From positions 16,932,042-16,996,041 of the forward strand of contig NC_050474.1 in NCBI RefSeq assembly GCF_013373865.1: a stretch of DNA of 64,000 bases, read 5' to 3'. A model generated the notes under the pieces. It saw only the letters and a program-made list of their open reading frames with translations. It was not told where the DNA came from and searched no databases. Below, in pieces: positions 44,421-58,119 of the stretch. This DNA comes from Monomorium pharaonis (taxonomy: Eukaryota; Arthropoda; Insecta; Hymenoptera; Formicidae). The position numbers and the translations under genes were made by a program. Positions within the stretch are counted from its first letter, which is position 1, and every line of letters starts with the position of its first letter.

Positions 44421-47400
44421 ATGTTTAAAAATAGAACTTTGAAAACATGAATATAAATTAGGAAGTGTTTTCTATCAGGTGACGTCGGAGTTTTTGTAAT
44501 ACTGTTCCATATTTTGTAATAATTCATGTGTTTGCAACACAATCAAGAATAAACATTTGAGAAATTGAACCTTAAAACTGGCTCAGTAGGCAATAATGAC
44601 AAAGATATGGCTTTATAGAAGAAAAGTTAACTATAAAATAAACTAAGACAATTTTCTAACTAAATATTTTTATGTATTAAACAACAAAGATTATGTAAAA
44701 TAAATAAAATTAGAATTAAACATTAAAAAAAATAAAATAATTAAGACTTAAAAATAAAAATAAACAATTTATTTAAGAAAGACAATTTAATTAAAAATAA
44801 AATTATAAAAAAACGAACTACACGTCTATGATCTGTTTCCAGTTATAGAAAGATATATTAGCTCCACGATTGAATGTTTTATATCGCAAATAAAATGATC
44901 TAATATTGTCAACAATGTACTCATTATTGTTTAAATTACGCAACTTGTAAAAAGAAATCATGCAAATTTTATTATCGCTTTTGAAGAATTTGTTTCTGGT
45001 TGATTTTATATAGAAAAGAATTATAGATATATAAACTATGGGTTATTATTTCTTTAAATATCTAAACAAATCATATGTTTCTGATAAAAAAAACGTCTAA
45101 AAAATTATACTAATTGTAATCTTTTCTATTATTCATCTAAGTCATTCCAAGCCAAAGATGTATAATAGTTTTTTATAAAAACCTGCTTTTTTCAGAAAAA
45201 TATACAATGTTTCATGTCTTACTGTATGATGATTTCTGTCCGTGCAACTCCGATATTGTAACATTAATTTCACAATTTTTCTTATATAGGAAAAAGAACA
45301 TTGTTTTGTTGTTGTTTTGAAAATATCGTAATTTTTAAAACAATCAACAATTTTCATGAGTTGACAGAAAAGAGGAAAAATATTAGATTAAAAATAAGAT
45401 ATCCTTTAATACAAAATTAGTTCTTAATTTTTAATTATTATTATCTAAAATAATTAAATTGTGCTTTTTACATTATATATAATGTTAAAATAAAAAAAAA
45501 GTTTTGTTACAATTTAAGTTTATCACTTTTTTTAAGGAACATAAAATTATATGTATGTGAGAATTTAATTTCTTGATCACGCATATAATTAAACAAAGTA
45601 GACCTATATAAAACAATAATTATTAATCAGACATTAGTTTTAATTTGATATTAATGCTTGATACTGTTTTTTTTGTGTGACAAAATGTATAAAAATTCTT
45701 AAAAAGTTTATCGCAACGACACTACTCTTTAACCTTTTTTTTATGTTAGATCAGTAATGTATGTGGAAGGATAAGAGGGAAACTGTATATGTCGATATCG
45801 TGGTCCTTTTACGACGTTACCGTTGGGTGAAAGGAAATATATTAAGGTTGCTGTGCCAGGTGATATTCCATCGTCATCCCTCGCACTAAATAACATATTG
45901 AGGTACGCGTGGGGACAGAGAAAGGGATAAATTTGGCATTTTACGCAGTGGAATATATATACCTCTGTCAGGTCGGAAAGGCATACGGGCTACAACAATT
46001 GAAAGGAAAATACTTTAATACATATAACCTGAAACATTAATATCACCCACCACATCTTGTATTTACAAAGAGATAAATTTACATTAACTTTTTTGTTTTT
46101 TTACAAAATAAAATGTGTAAAATAAAATAAAATAGGTCATTTACATTTATTATTAAATTTGTAAACGCGAGAAAAATACATTTTTCAAATATTGCAGCAA
46201 AATTTAAACGCTGACTACGTGCCTTCCGCACGTCATTAGGTCCTATCTGTAGATAGGGTTTGCTATCCTACGGGATATCATCACGTACAAAGAGGGAAAT
46301 TAACGCGTCAGTGTTCCGCGTAGGATATTAACAACGTAACGTTAACATCGCGATATTCTTTATGTTTGCGGCATAGTAAATTCTTAAAAACATATTATGT
46401 GTTATATTATAAATACAATATCTAAATAAATAAAATATAATAAATAAAATATCTTTTAAATCCAACATTACCGCAATAACATATGGATATTATGTAATTA
46501 TAGTGGTTTAAATATTTGTTTTAAAATCGCCGACACAATATTAAAATAAAATAATGAACTAGAAAATGTTGATGTGAGATTTTGATTTAAAAAATTTCAA
46601 CGATATATTCTGCGAATAGATAATTTTGTTTATAAATTTGATCTCTTTTCAGCCTGTAAATTTATCGACCCTTAATAATTTTAATCTCGTATAATGTTAC
46701 GTTAACTTAGGGACTTATAATTTATATAATGTATTGTAATTATTTATAGTGTTACTCTTAAACACACATATTAGAAAAATAATAATGTAAATTGTGTGTG
46801 TGATATGATAATCATATATTATCATGACATAATAATAAATTTTTCACGTAGAAGTTTTTTTCTGTTTGTATGCACTTTCAAAAATAAATTTTTATATTTC
46901 TCCATAGCAACACAATTATTGATGTAACAAAGCTTTACACGTGCTGTTGAACGCAGTAAAGAGGGACAACTTTGTGAGAAAAGTCGTATTACTCTTTGTA
47001 TATGTACTTAATACTATGATAAGTCAGTTTCGACGTTACTGCTACAATTCTATGTTTGATGTGTAGAATTAATACAGATATGCCAGAGATTGTCGAGTTT
47101 TTTTTGTACGTTACACGTTTCTACGTTATACGTTTTCTTACGTTTGACCCAATCGATGAAAGAACAGTTTTAAGCTTCATGATCTGAAATGAATTGAAAG
47201 TCCATAAATCCAACTTAATAATTCACGGCACAATGGCACTTTGTTGATAATTTGTCAAGATTGGGATAATAAATTCTTTACTTGAGACGAGAAAATAATA
47301 AATTATCATGATCGCAAAGTACTATAATGTATCGAAGAATTTTAAGAAGCTGTAGAAAGTGACAAATGCGAAAAGCTCTCACATTATTTATTGAAAGAAA

Positions 47401-47544
47401 TATTTTTTGAGCCAGGAATATCATATAGACGTGAATTTGAAGGCAATATAACATGAATTATGCATTAGATAATAAAAAAATATTACATGCCTTAAGTGTC
47501 GAGAAGACACCTGCCCGGAAAAGTCGTCAGTCTTTGGTTTGATT

Positions 47545-47730
47545 TTTGGCTGAGGTATTATTTTTAGCAACAAATTCTTTACTTTCTTATATTTGAGGGA
47601 AAGAGATTCTTATTAGTATTGTTATTATTAAATTAATTATCATAATATTACTATTTTTGCCTATTTTATAATTGATTTTGTATTTTGAAAACCGAAAATT
47701 TATTTGGCGCGCACAGTTTGATGAATCGTG
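47545..47730. repeat. Single-arm relative of the 35-kb palindrome family (diverged)
   Basis: It shares GGCTGAGGTATTATTTTTAG, CAAATTCTTTAC, TTTGAGGGAAAGAGATTCTT and TTTGGCGCGCACAGTTTGAT with the right arm of 35030-35585. An AT-rich insertion separates the two halves. Confidence 0.6.
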
Positions 47731-48081
47731 AAAGATATAAAATCACACAGAAAGTATTAGTACGAAAATTCTATGACCAAGTAAGTGTTTTTATTAGTTA
47801 TGTATATTAGATAATATTTCTTCCTTTTTAAAATGAGTAAATTTATCGTCGTGCAAGAAAAGATTGTGAAAAATATGAATTTCCTCTATCATGTCTTTAT
47901 TATTGAATACGTGACGCTAAAATGTAGAACGGTGCTACGTAACTTGTTTGTGCCACCTTTCACGACATGCATTTCTGACTCGTGAGGAATATTTTCGGTC
48001 AAAATGTGACTCACATGAGCACATGAGACATACATGTAACAATTTTATTAATTTAGTATGACCATTTTAACCGCGTATTTA

Positions 48082-48110
48082 CTCTCTCTCTCTCTCTCTC
48101 TCTTTCTCTT
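48082..48110. repeat. (CT)n microsatellite
   Basis: About fourteen CT dinucleotides with one TTT interruption near the right end. Confidence 0.9.
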
Positions 48111-48284
48111 ACAAATATTTATTTACGTCTTTGTATCTTATAAACAAAAATGGACTTTCTTCGTGATATTCTTTGGTTCATTTACGGTGAGTTACGAATT
48201 ACGCCAATCGTAGTTTATACCTTAATCTAAAAGGAGATAAATTTATCGTTATTTTTCGGTAAAAACCGAAAGAATCTATTTCAT

Positions 48285-48396
48285 AAAAGTAACATGTTAT
48301 CGTTATCGTTACTTAAAAAGTAGATAATAATTTGTTTTCTTTTTACGTAATGTTAAAAAAGAAGATATTAGATTATAAAATTACATTAATAATTAA

Positions 48397-48433
<37 letters not shown>

Positions 48434-49713
48434 CTTACAGCTTTAAAAACTAATTCTTATAGTAAACTATTTTAAATTATTTAATAATTCTTCTATTTTT
48501 TTATATATTACAAAAAAATTATCGACATAAGCCTTCTAAAACAACATTATTTTTTGGAAATTAAACATATGCATTTTAAAGAGTGTATTCTAGTTTAAAG
48601 TGATCTATTTTTTTCATTTTTTAAAAGAAAAACTGCACATATTCTTTAATGCTTTTACACGTTTACATATTATTTACGTATTTAATAAATATCTATATTT
48701 ATTAAATATATAAATTATATTTATTAAATATCTATAATTATATTTATTAAATATTATAATATCTAAATTTTTGTAGTTATAAAAGTTTATTATTTTTTAA
48801 TGTTAAATTTAGCAAATGTATTTCTTAAATCAATAAAATTTGTTTTGAATAAATCATATATAATTTTTTGGTATTTGTTTTTTATACAGTAAATGTTTAC
48901 ATTTTTTAAATAAAATTACAGTTAGTATGTCTAAAAACGTGTATACAATAATTAATATTTTTAATTGCTTTGCACTGACACATTTTTATTAAATAAATAA
49001 ATAAACATAAAAATCATCCTATCCGTACATGGAAGTAAAATGTTGAAATTGATACGGTTATAAAAATATAAATTTAAAAGTTTTTTATATTTTAATTTAT
49101 TTATAAATTTTTTTCTAATTGTTAGATTGACAGATGATAGTCAAAGTTTTAGTACGAATATATGTGTATATATATATATATAGGTATATATCAATATTTT
49201 CATGTTCTCTCCAATCATTTTTATGTTTTCATAAAAATGAGGAAAAATGGAGAACTATTAGATCGCCATCTTATCTCTCTTTTCTCTACTTCTCTAAAAA
49301 TCTTTGGGATTTATTTATTAAAAATAATTTGGAATTAGTTAAATAAAAATAGTTCAAATTATAAAGTATGTTTGTCAATATTAATATATTTAAAATATAT
49401 TATATGAAATATAAAAATAAATAGAGCGTAATTACATTTAAGACATGTGATCTTTGATCTACTACACACAACAATTTTTATTTGCACATTGAAGAGGTGC
49501 GCGAATCTATTGAATTGCTATAAAGATAAGTAGTAGAGACCTAAAGTAACGATGGAAAAGAGTAACGGCTGAATTTAGCTGATTTACTATTACTGTAAAT
49601 ATACAATGGCGTTACCGTTACTCTTACATATAAAAAACAACATAACGGTTATTATCAAAGAAAGATAACGGTAATGATAATGGCGCTACAAGTAATGCGT
49701 TACTTCTTAATTC
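48285..49713. repeat. Decayed hAT-like relative with GTAAC-rich ends
   Basis: The left part reads AAAAGTAACATGTTATCGTT and GTTACTTAAAAAGTAGATAA; the right part reads TGGCGTTACCGTTACTCTTA and AGTAATGCGTTACTTCTTAA. These correspond in order and strand to the two subterminal regions of the complete element at 2796-3888, but the extreme CAGGG ends are not intact. The interior contains an (AT)n run at 48404-48431. Confidence 0.5.
48404..48431. repeat. (AT)n microsatellite
   Basis: About fourteen AT dinucleotides inside the decayed hAT-like repeat. Confidence 0.9.
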
Positions 49714-50196
49714 TGAAAAAAAAACTTTCATGAGACATTGAACGCGCGGTTGGGGAATAACGTAGATTTATGATCACAGAAACTGTTCCGCGACGTTGAA
49801 GATGAGAGAGGAATAAGATCGTGCACTGACGAGCTACCCAAGGGATACGCGACGCAAAAAGGGTCTCTCGACGATCAATACCAATCTTTTTCGTGCTTTT
49901 ATAATTTCACACACAGGTAGACACTTGTAAGAGAACGGGTCACGTATTCGGAATAATACTCTTGTACCTTCATACAGCTGAATTATGCTAACAATATCTC
50001 CTTTTTAATAACTAAAAAATCATAAAATTTTATATAAATACGTAAAGAAAGACACCTAAAAAAATTTATTTATGAAATATTAATTTATTTTATTAAAATA
50101 AATCTTAATCTTTAAATACGGTAAAACAAAATTTTATTTTTAAAGAACAAATATCGATTGAAAATGAAAAATAAAATAATACATAATTTCAAAAAG

Positions 50197-50339
50197 CTGG
50201 TATTCATAGTTGAATCTTATTTCAAGACTGTCTCAAGTAATATCTCAAGATAATAATACGGCTCTGTGATTGGTTATGATAACTTAAGATAGAACTTAAA
50301 ACTTATTTTAAATACAAGACTCGACTGTGAATAGTGGCC
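50197..50339. mobile_element. Short MITE (ATTCATAGTTGAATCTT / ATTCACAGTCGAGTCTT ends)
   Basis: The left arm GTATTCATAGTTGAATCTTA and the complement of the right arm (CTATTCACAGTCGAGTCTTG) match at 15 of 19 core positions, followed by shared TTCAAG/TTTAA and AACTTAAGAT-type words. The total is about 143 bases. Confidence 0.6.
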
Positions 50340-51029
50340 TAAATTCGTGAAAAAGCAAACAGTGTGAATAATAAGAAGGCAATCAATATGTTATAATAAA
50401 ATCTCATTGTTTAAATAATATTTTTTATGTGATTTTATATGCATAGTGACAATCCAGTTCTTTGACCTGCGCATTGTTAGTTTTGATCTTGAAACATAGT
50501 TCTTAATTTAAATTAAAATAGTAGCATCACAATATTAAGTTGACCAATCAATTGTAATTATACTGATGCTAATCATTTATTCTATAAAATACTATGAGAT
50601 ACATCTATAAGATACTTCTCCTCAAAATATTGTAAAGAATTTGTTCCGAAAAATACGTAAGACAAGATGTGTTTCACAAAAATAAGTTATATTTTTTTGT
50701 ATATTTTGTCATCACAATCAAATTTCTTTATAACCAATAGAAAATTGAAAAAAATATCATAAGTAACATTTGCATGTTAATATTTCGATTTTTTTTCTAA
50801 TTGTGATAAACAGTTTTTCACTTATCTTTAACTTAACGTGTCAAATTTTAACATGTATTGTCATAGGCATCCGCAGCGGCACTTACCCCTCTCCTCCCTG
50901 GAAAAGGACAGGACATATGCACAATTGCCCGGATGGCAAAGAAATTCGTAGGGAGAGTAAGAAGGGATATTTGCTCCTCTTCTTGTAAAAAATTTGCAAA
51001 TACCCTTGCGCATTATATCTTATCTATAT

Positions 51030-51800
51030 ATATAACTACCGGGATGTATTTTTGTTTGTTCGCGAACTACTCCGTCATTTGTAGTCCGATCCTCTTGCAA
51101 CTAGTCATAAAATTAAAAAAAATTTTAAAGGAGTGCTCTTATAAACTTGGTTTTTCGAAATACAGATTGTTTCAAAAAGGATTTATAAAAATATAAATAA
51201 CGGCCAACATTTTTTAAAAACCCTGTAAATTCAAGCGAAAATATTTGATATTAAATTGTACATTTATAAAAATTTGGAAATTCGAAATACAGGGTGTTTC
51301 AAAAAGATTTTTTTTACCAAAAGTAACGGCCAACATTAAAACGTTTTAGAAAAAACCTGTACATCAAAAAATCAAGTCCATAGGAGTACTCCTTGAAAAA
51401 TTTGGAATATAGGTTGTTTCAAAAAAAGATTATGTGAGTGTATGTGAAGCAAGAGCTTTGAGCCCGCGCGAAGCGTACATGTAAGTACCGAGTCTGTATG
51501 TCTGTATGTTCGCGAAATACTCCGTCATTTGTGATCCAATCCTCTTGCAACTGGTCTCACAATTTTCGAAATTTTTCAAGAACGGCTGTCATGGACTCGG
51601 ATTTTTAATATACAGGTTGTTTCAAAAAAGGATTTTTTCCAAAAGTTACGGCCATCATTTCTGAAACACTCTATATTTTCGCGCAAGTATTTTTGGTCCA
51701 GATTTGTAAATTTTTAAAAATATGTTCTGTAGCAAGTAGGTAGACCTAGAAATGACTATGTAGTATCGGATGTCTATATGTCTGTATGTCCGCGAACTAT
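51030..51800. repeat. Diverged tandem repeat with TACAGGGTGTTTCAAAAAG words
   Basis: A roughly 450-base unit is repeated: CGCGAACTACTCCGTCATTT at 51061, CGCGAAATACTCCGTCATTT at about 51511, and a fragment CCGCGAACTATGTCCG at about 51790. Within each unit the phrase TACAGG(G)TTGTTTCAAAAA followed by CCAAAAGT(T)ACGGCCAACAT recurs (about 51163, 51289, 51411, 51611). A unit-within-unit structure is present. No coding capacity was recognised. Confidence 0.7.
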
Positions 51801-52366
51801 GTCCGAGGCAGCCGCTCACAGGGAAAGGGAATATCTCTTTTTTAGTATACATTTTTTAGTATACATCACTGCGAATTTTTGCTGTCTTTTTTTAAAATCT
51901 TTTTTTTTTATACGCGATTCATTCTTGTATGAAAATTTAAGTAATTTGTATAATTTTTTTGCGATGAATTTTATCGTAGCAAAAGTATTCACAGAATTTT
52001 GTCGATACATTTAACGCGATACGTTGCAATTGGAGATATACACGTCGCTCATAAACCCAGGCAAAGGAATGGAAATAGGATCTTGCTGAGAACGCGTGAC
52101 GGCGAAGAGCGCTAATAAACGAGTTGCTTCGCCTTGTGATCGCTCGCGGTAACGAACAAACCTAACTGTAATCTTCTATGCACGAAACCCACAAATTCCG
52201 CATTGCAGTGGAGTATTGTTATATTTAGCCTGTGCAACATCGACGGATGTCATTAATTGTTACGACCTTTCCCATGCAGTCGTCACCGTTCTATTTTTCA
52301 ATAACTCGACTAGATATGCTTCCATGCCGTGAAAATAGTCGGATACATTTCGGAAGGCTGATTCCG

Positions 52367-53750
52367 ATTATTATTAGACCAATGAAATATTCAACCAAAT
52401 CTTATTAGGAACGAAGATTGCTTGTTTCTTCCAAAACGGAATTGGCAATAAAGCGCAAAATGAAGTAAGACTGTGGTTTTATGTGACTAAAAACAAAGCA
52501 AAAACGGATCTTTGCCTTTGTGCAAATAAACCTTCTCTTCTGGAATAAAAATGCAATTGTTTCGATCCAGTTCTTTAAATAGTTTGTCATTTTATTAAGC
52601 TGAAAGCAAAACTTGGTTCTGAGAGGCAAGTTTTTTTAATTAAAGTAATAATTGTATATACATCGAAAAAACTTAATCATAATCTTTCCATGATAAGGCG
52701 ATTTTCGGGAATTAATAAAATTATGAAACTTTAAAATATACATAGAAGATATTCTGAGATCTTTTTATTGTTCAAAATTATTCTGAAGAAGTAAAATCAA
52801 TACCTAAAAATGTGTCCATTTTTTGTTTTTATTATACATCAAAAAGAAATAAAATAAAATTTTATAAATTACTAAAATTCCCTTTTAATGAGATTTATCG
52901 GTTAGAAAACTCATTAAAACGTTTTTATTAAATAATAAAACAAAAGCAAAAAATAGTCCAATGTTCAAGGAATTAATTTTACTTTTTCACAGTAAATTTG
53001 GATGACAGCAAAAGAAAAATAGTTTGTTACATAAGAAATACTATTTATGATGTAAAAATTTTATAATTTATTGAATGTCCAAGTTGAAAAACGTCTTGTC
53101 AATAAGACTTTTTAAATTTTCTTTATTGACATAATTTACAGTAACTTTATATTTGGTTTAAAAGACAAAAAAATATGTAGATATTATAACCTAATGAAAA
53201 ATAAAATTTAAAAATTTGCATAATACTTTGTGTGTCGTGTATATTTAACGTTGTCAATATTTGCATAACATTGACATTAACGTTCGGTTTGCTCAAGTAT
53301 CTTTCGCGGTTATCTTACAGACACAACTAGAGAGAAATATATTTTCGTTGAATCTCCGATGAACCTTTGTGACTATTTTACGAGAAATATTTATGCAAAC
53401 CAAGTATAAAAATATCATTCTAGTGCTAAGAAGAAATGGAATTATTTAATTTTAATTTTTTTTAAATAATAATTCTTTGCAAAAGATGTTTTCTTGATAA
53501 CAGTTTTAAAATACATTAATTATTTATTAAGTTACTATTTAAAGAACTGGATCGAAACAATTGCATTTTTATTCCAGAAGAGAAGGTTTATTTGCACAAA
53601 AGTAAAGATCCGTTTTTGCTTTGTTTTTAGTCACGTAAAACCACAGTCTTACTTCATTTTGCGCTTTATTGCCAATTCCGTTTTGGAAGAAACAAGCAAT
53701 CTTCGTTCCTAATAAGATTTGGTTGAATATTTCATTGGTCTAATAATAAT
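52367..53750. mobile_element. Element with two nearly identical 216-bp inverted terminal repeats
   Basis: 52367-52582 and 53535-53750 are reverse complements over 216 bases with only about three differences by eye (around 52489 and 52510-52512 in the left arm). The left arm begins TTATTAGACCAATGAAATAT and continues ATTCAACCAAATCTTATTAG. TA is found outside GACCAATG on both sides, so TA duplication is possible. The 952-base centre is AT-rich with no transposase. Both arms have the same 70-codon open frame because they are copies; nothing suggests it is translated. Confidence 0.8.
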
Positions 53751-55491
53751 ATGTTTGATGTTATATGATTCATTTAATATATTTGAATATTATAGAGGTA
53801 AAGATCGCATTATCCTATGTCAATGCATAACAGCCGGCATTTGTTATGAGGCATTTTAATTTTTTTTGAGCATTTTAAAATCTTTTAAATTACATTTTAG
53901 CATTTAATTACACATACTTTTTTTTTTACTTGAGCATATTATAACATGAATATGTGTATATTTAAGTGTTTTTTTGTTATTCATTTAATACTCGATTGTA
54001 CATATTTCGAGTTATGTAATATTAAGCAATAACATGTAATTTTACTAATACAGATTTTTAAAGAGTTTGGCTTTATACCACAGCTAAAAGTTATTAAAAT
54101 TAAAAAATTCGAATTTTTTAGGTTTTTTCCTAATCAAACAAAAAAATTTTAAGTTGTAATTATTTGAATTTTGGGTGTCCTGAAACCAAGTGTAGAAAAG
54201 AAAACAAAAAATTAGCTCATAATGATTTATACAGTAAAAATGGCCCTACTTTGCAGTTTTACAATTAATAAATAATTTTTAACAATTGTGTAAAATTTTT
54301 TAAACAAACTTTTGCAACAAATAATAAATATGTATTTATTAAAGTGTTATTAGTATAGTTAAAAATTTAATTCGTAATTGCTTCTTCATCAAATTTGTTA
54401 ATAAATATTATAAATTACATTTTATTTAAGAATCAAAAGCAAAATAAAATAAATTAAAATAATTTTTTAATCAATAAGAGAATTATAAATTTACTTAAAT
54501 TTAATTAGAAGAATTATAAAATTACTTAAATTTTACACAGATATTTAAATGTATTAATAGGATAATCTATTAATACATTTTCAAATTTTTTATGATACTT
54601 TGATATAAAATATATTTATTTTTAAAGAAAAACAACTATGTAGTCAATATTTATTTTCCTTGAAAGTGTTGACGTCTCAACAGATTTAATGTGGTTTTTA
54701 TTTATGTTTTTACATCGAAGTAGTTATTCGACAAATTGATTACTATTCTCCTGCTAATCTATAATTTACTTACATGTATTATGAATTTTCAGTACTACAC
54801 ATATGGAGGAATCATGTATGTATGTACAGGTTGGCAGAAATGCTTATCCATACTAACACTTTTTTGTCTTTTGTCTTTCTTGTATCATATTGAAAAGAAA
54901 AAGACACTTACATTCTGAACTAGTGTAGTTAGTATGGTCAGGTATTTTTTGTGTACATACATTTGAATATATTTTATATTTTTTTTTATTTTGAATGAAT
55001 ATAGTTTTATAACATCTCTTTTAAGCAAAACTAACGTTTTAAATGTTTTTTTTTATAGAAAAGCCTATTATTTAAAATATAAATAGAAGTTGCAATATAA
55101 TCTTTTCTAATATTTATTAAAATTTTTTATGTGTATATGTGCGGAGATAAATATATGTATATTGTGTAAATTACTCAAATATTATTACTTATTCTAAATA
55201 TTTCAATAAGCAAATTTATTTAACGTATATTCTGAATCTTAATTTAATACTTTAATGAAGAACATATTATGCTAAACAGAAGTTTTATTTATTTATTATA
55301 TTGACTGTTTTTGATAAAATTTTAAAATATTTTTTAAAAGAGTATTAATATACTCTTCTTTTAGGTATATAATAATGAGTTTTTTTAAAATCTGTGAGAC
55401 AAAGAAAGATATTTTGAAATTAGTATCAAGAAAATATTCTTTGTTAAAGATACCCATTACTTACTAAAAAAATTAAATCATAATTATATTT

Positions 55492-55850
55492 CATGAAAAA
55501 ATGATTTAGATATAATTATATATGACGTCATATACAATTATATATAATTATATCCAAATTTATATAATTATATATGATTTATATATAGACTCCGTTTGTT
55601 CTTGTTCTTTCATATATGAAACTGTATATGACTTTATATAACTATATATATATAATCACTCAACTTCAATAGATACAATCAGATATGACCAGATATTATT
55701 ATATATGATCATATAAAGCATTTGCAGTTCTTCAGATATAACCTGGCAAGAACAATGGAGTTGTCTATATATAAAAATATATATAAATATGTATAAATAT
55801 ATAATTGTATATGACGTCATATATAATTATATTTAAATCATTTTTTCATG
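55492..55850. mobile_element. Fold-back element with TGACGTCA in both arms
   Basis: The left arm CATGAAAAAATGATTTAGAT and the complement of the right arm (CATGAAAAAATGATTTAAAT) continue together through ATAATTATATATGACGTCAT and ATACAATTAT, about 50 bases with one mismatch. Each arm therefore contains a perfect CRE palindrome. The 260-base interior is made of ATATA words plus CTTGTTCTTTCATA and GCAAGAACAATGGAG, which are partly complementary too. Confidence 0.75.
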
Positions 55851-58119
55851 GGATAATTTTTTAGTAGAATTAACATTTTTCGATGTATATTGAAATTTTC
55901 TAAGTCTCTAGAACAGAAATATTTTATTTGAAACGTTAAACATTTTTTTTTTTAATTACTTTGTTCAAATTGAATTGAACTAAATCTGAGAAAATTGAAA
56001 TACTTAGAAACTTATATGTTTAGACCAAAAAGTTGAAAACTTAAACACATGTGCATTTGTATACAATTTTTTTTAATGAAAAAAAAAAAACGCATTGAGA
56101 AAAAGTTACTTTCTACTAATATGAGAAAAATATAATTTGTCAATGTTTGCTTGCGCGAAGAACTTAGCCGCCACTTAAGTGTCATTGTTCGTAGCCATAT
56201 ATACGCGGCATATATGTTTGTCACTGTAAATGCAATAAAGAGGCGAAGGAGTTGTATCGATCAATATGTCGAGCTGCCAACGGCCGTGCCGATAGGGAAA
56301 CGTGCGACTCGATTCATAAATCAGCAAGATTCCCCAACTCTCGTATCTATGAAATTATCACGCCCGCATCATTTCAACGGCACGTAGAAACCGATATACC
56401 TTGCCGAAAGCAAGCTACCCCTTAGATCTCACTTTTTGCATTAAGAACTTCGCGAAACTTTTATCGCGCGTCTCGCTCCCTCAAGACTTTATTTTCGCAG
56501 TTCTGATGGTTGGATATTTAAAATCAAGAGGAAGAAGAAACTTCCAGACCGTTGCTGGGCAACATTGGCAAATTTCATTACCTCTCATCGGACATTTCTT
56601 TTTTATACGAAAGCGAAACTACGTAAAACTCTTTTTAAACGATAAAATCTACATGTATATACAGTGCCCATTAAAAATAATCGTAATATTTGTAGAATAA
56701 ACAGACAAAGCGGAAAAATAATTTGTTTTCAAATTGACATATTTTACATATTTCGCATTACATTAAATATTAACTCAAATGAATATTTTTTGTATATTAA
56801 AAAAAACAATTTTCTAAACAATGTTCTTAGATTGCATCACAATGAATTAACGCTGGCACGTTAACTCATTCGCTACAAAACTTAAGTGACTCGTGTTCAA
56901 TCGATTTCTATTTATGGGTTTCTCGAAATTAAAAAAAATTCACTTTTTATGTCTTGATGAAAAAAAAATTAGTGCAAAGAAACCTTGTGTTGCAATCGAA
57001 GCCGTCGATTTCTTTGCAAGCAACGATTTCTATGTCGAGTACTAATGAGCCACAATTGTACACAATGTTGCTTTTTTGTAGAAAAATAAACATTTTGCAC
57101 AAATTATTGCTAAATTAATATCTAAATGTCTGCTTCTATAAAAATTTCTTTCAAAAATAAAATTATCTATGAAAAAGTAGATTTGGCAAACACAAATGAG
57201 ATGTCGAATCGGATTATGTACAAGTAAAACAACGTTTAGCCTCTTTGGGAACACATTACTTTTACACTAAAATATTAAACACCGTTTATTTTCTTCTAAT
57301 ACTCAAGTTTTTATTTGTCCCCCCCTGAAAATTACTTCCCTGTACCCAAATAATTGTACTTTTTATAAAATTTTGGGTTTTTTTTTAAAGCTTTAAATCT
57401 AAACTAAAAGAACCCTAAAGTAATATTTTAAATATGTAGTTCTTTTTGGGCCAAGTAACATTTCCATCCTATAATCTAATTAATATTTGATTAAATTATA
57501 CAATATTTTATTTCTTTCCAAAATAAAGCATATAAAACTTTTTTAAAAAATTAAAAAAACATACTTGTTTAAAAAATTCAAAAGTATGTTCATGAATTTA
57601 TAGAGATTTTTGAACAAATTGTATTATAAGGGTTAATCAGGGTGTTTTTGTGGACAACGGTGCGGTTATTTCTCGTACTCTTCATTTCACAACCGGTGGT
57701 TGCAGGATATAATAAAATATTGTTAGTCACAGTTTTTTACCTCGACTGATCACATTTGCTCATTAGTATCTGTTTTGCATTTCCTTACTTTATGTTTGTT
57801 TCTTTGCATATAAACTGAATTAAAATACGATACGTCAACACTTCTTTGGTTTAAATATAAAAAGAACCAACATACAAAATAGATACGTGCAATTTGACGA
57901 GCAATTTAGTTCAATTTTTTTTTCTCTTTTCCTTCTGGTCAAAAATAACATGACCAAAACTTTTTATTTATTGAAACTTTTGAGCAATATTGTATGGACG
58001 TACGTGCTTAAAAATATACAAGGAATCAAAGAGATAAAAATGCGGAAACGTATATACTCTCAGGCATCCCACTGGAAAGATTCAACGGTATTGGAAAGGA
58101 AGCGGTAAAAAGGACAGAT

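Noticed and set aside
52405..53712. Two copies of a 70-codon frame ending in EETSNLRS (52405-52629 on -, 53494-53712 on +)
   Set aside because: They are the two arms of the 216-bp inverted repeat. Frame identity follows from sequence identity; no family match.
56012..56864. Possible exons in the GC-richer block at 56.1-56.6 kb
   Set aside because: Frames change repeatedly, are interrupted and have no recognisable domain; left as unexplained non-coding sequence.
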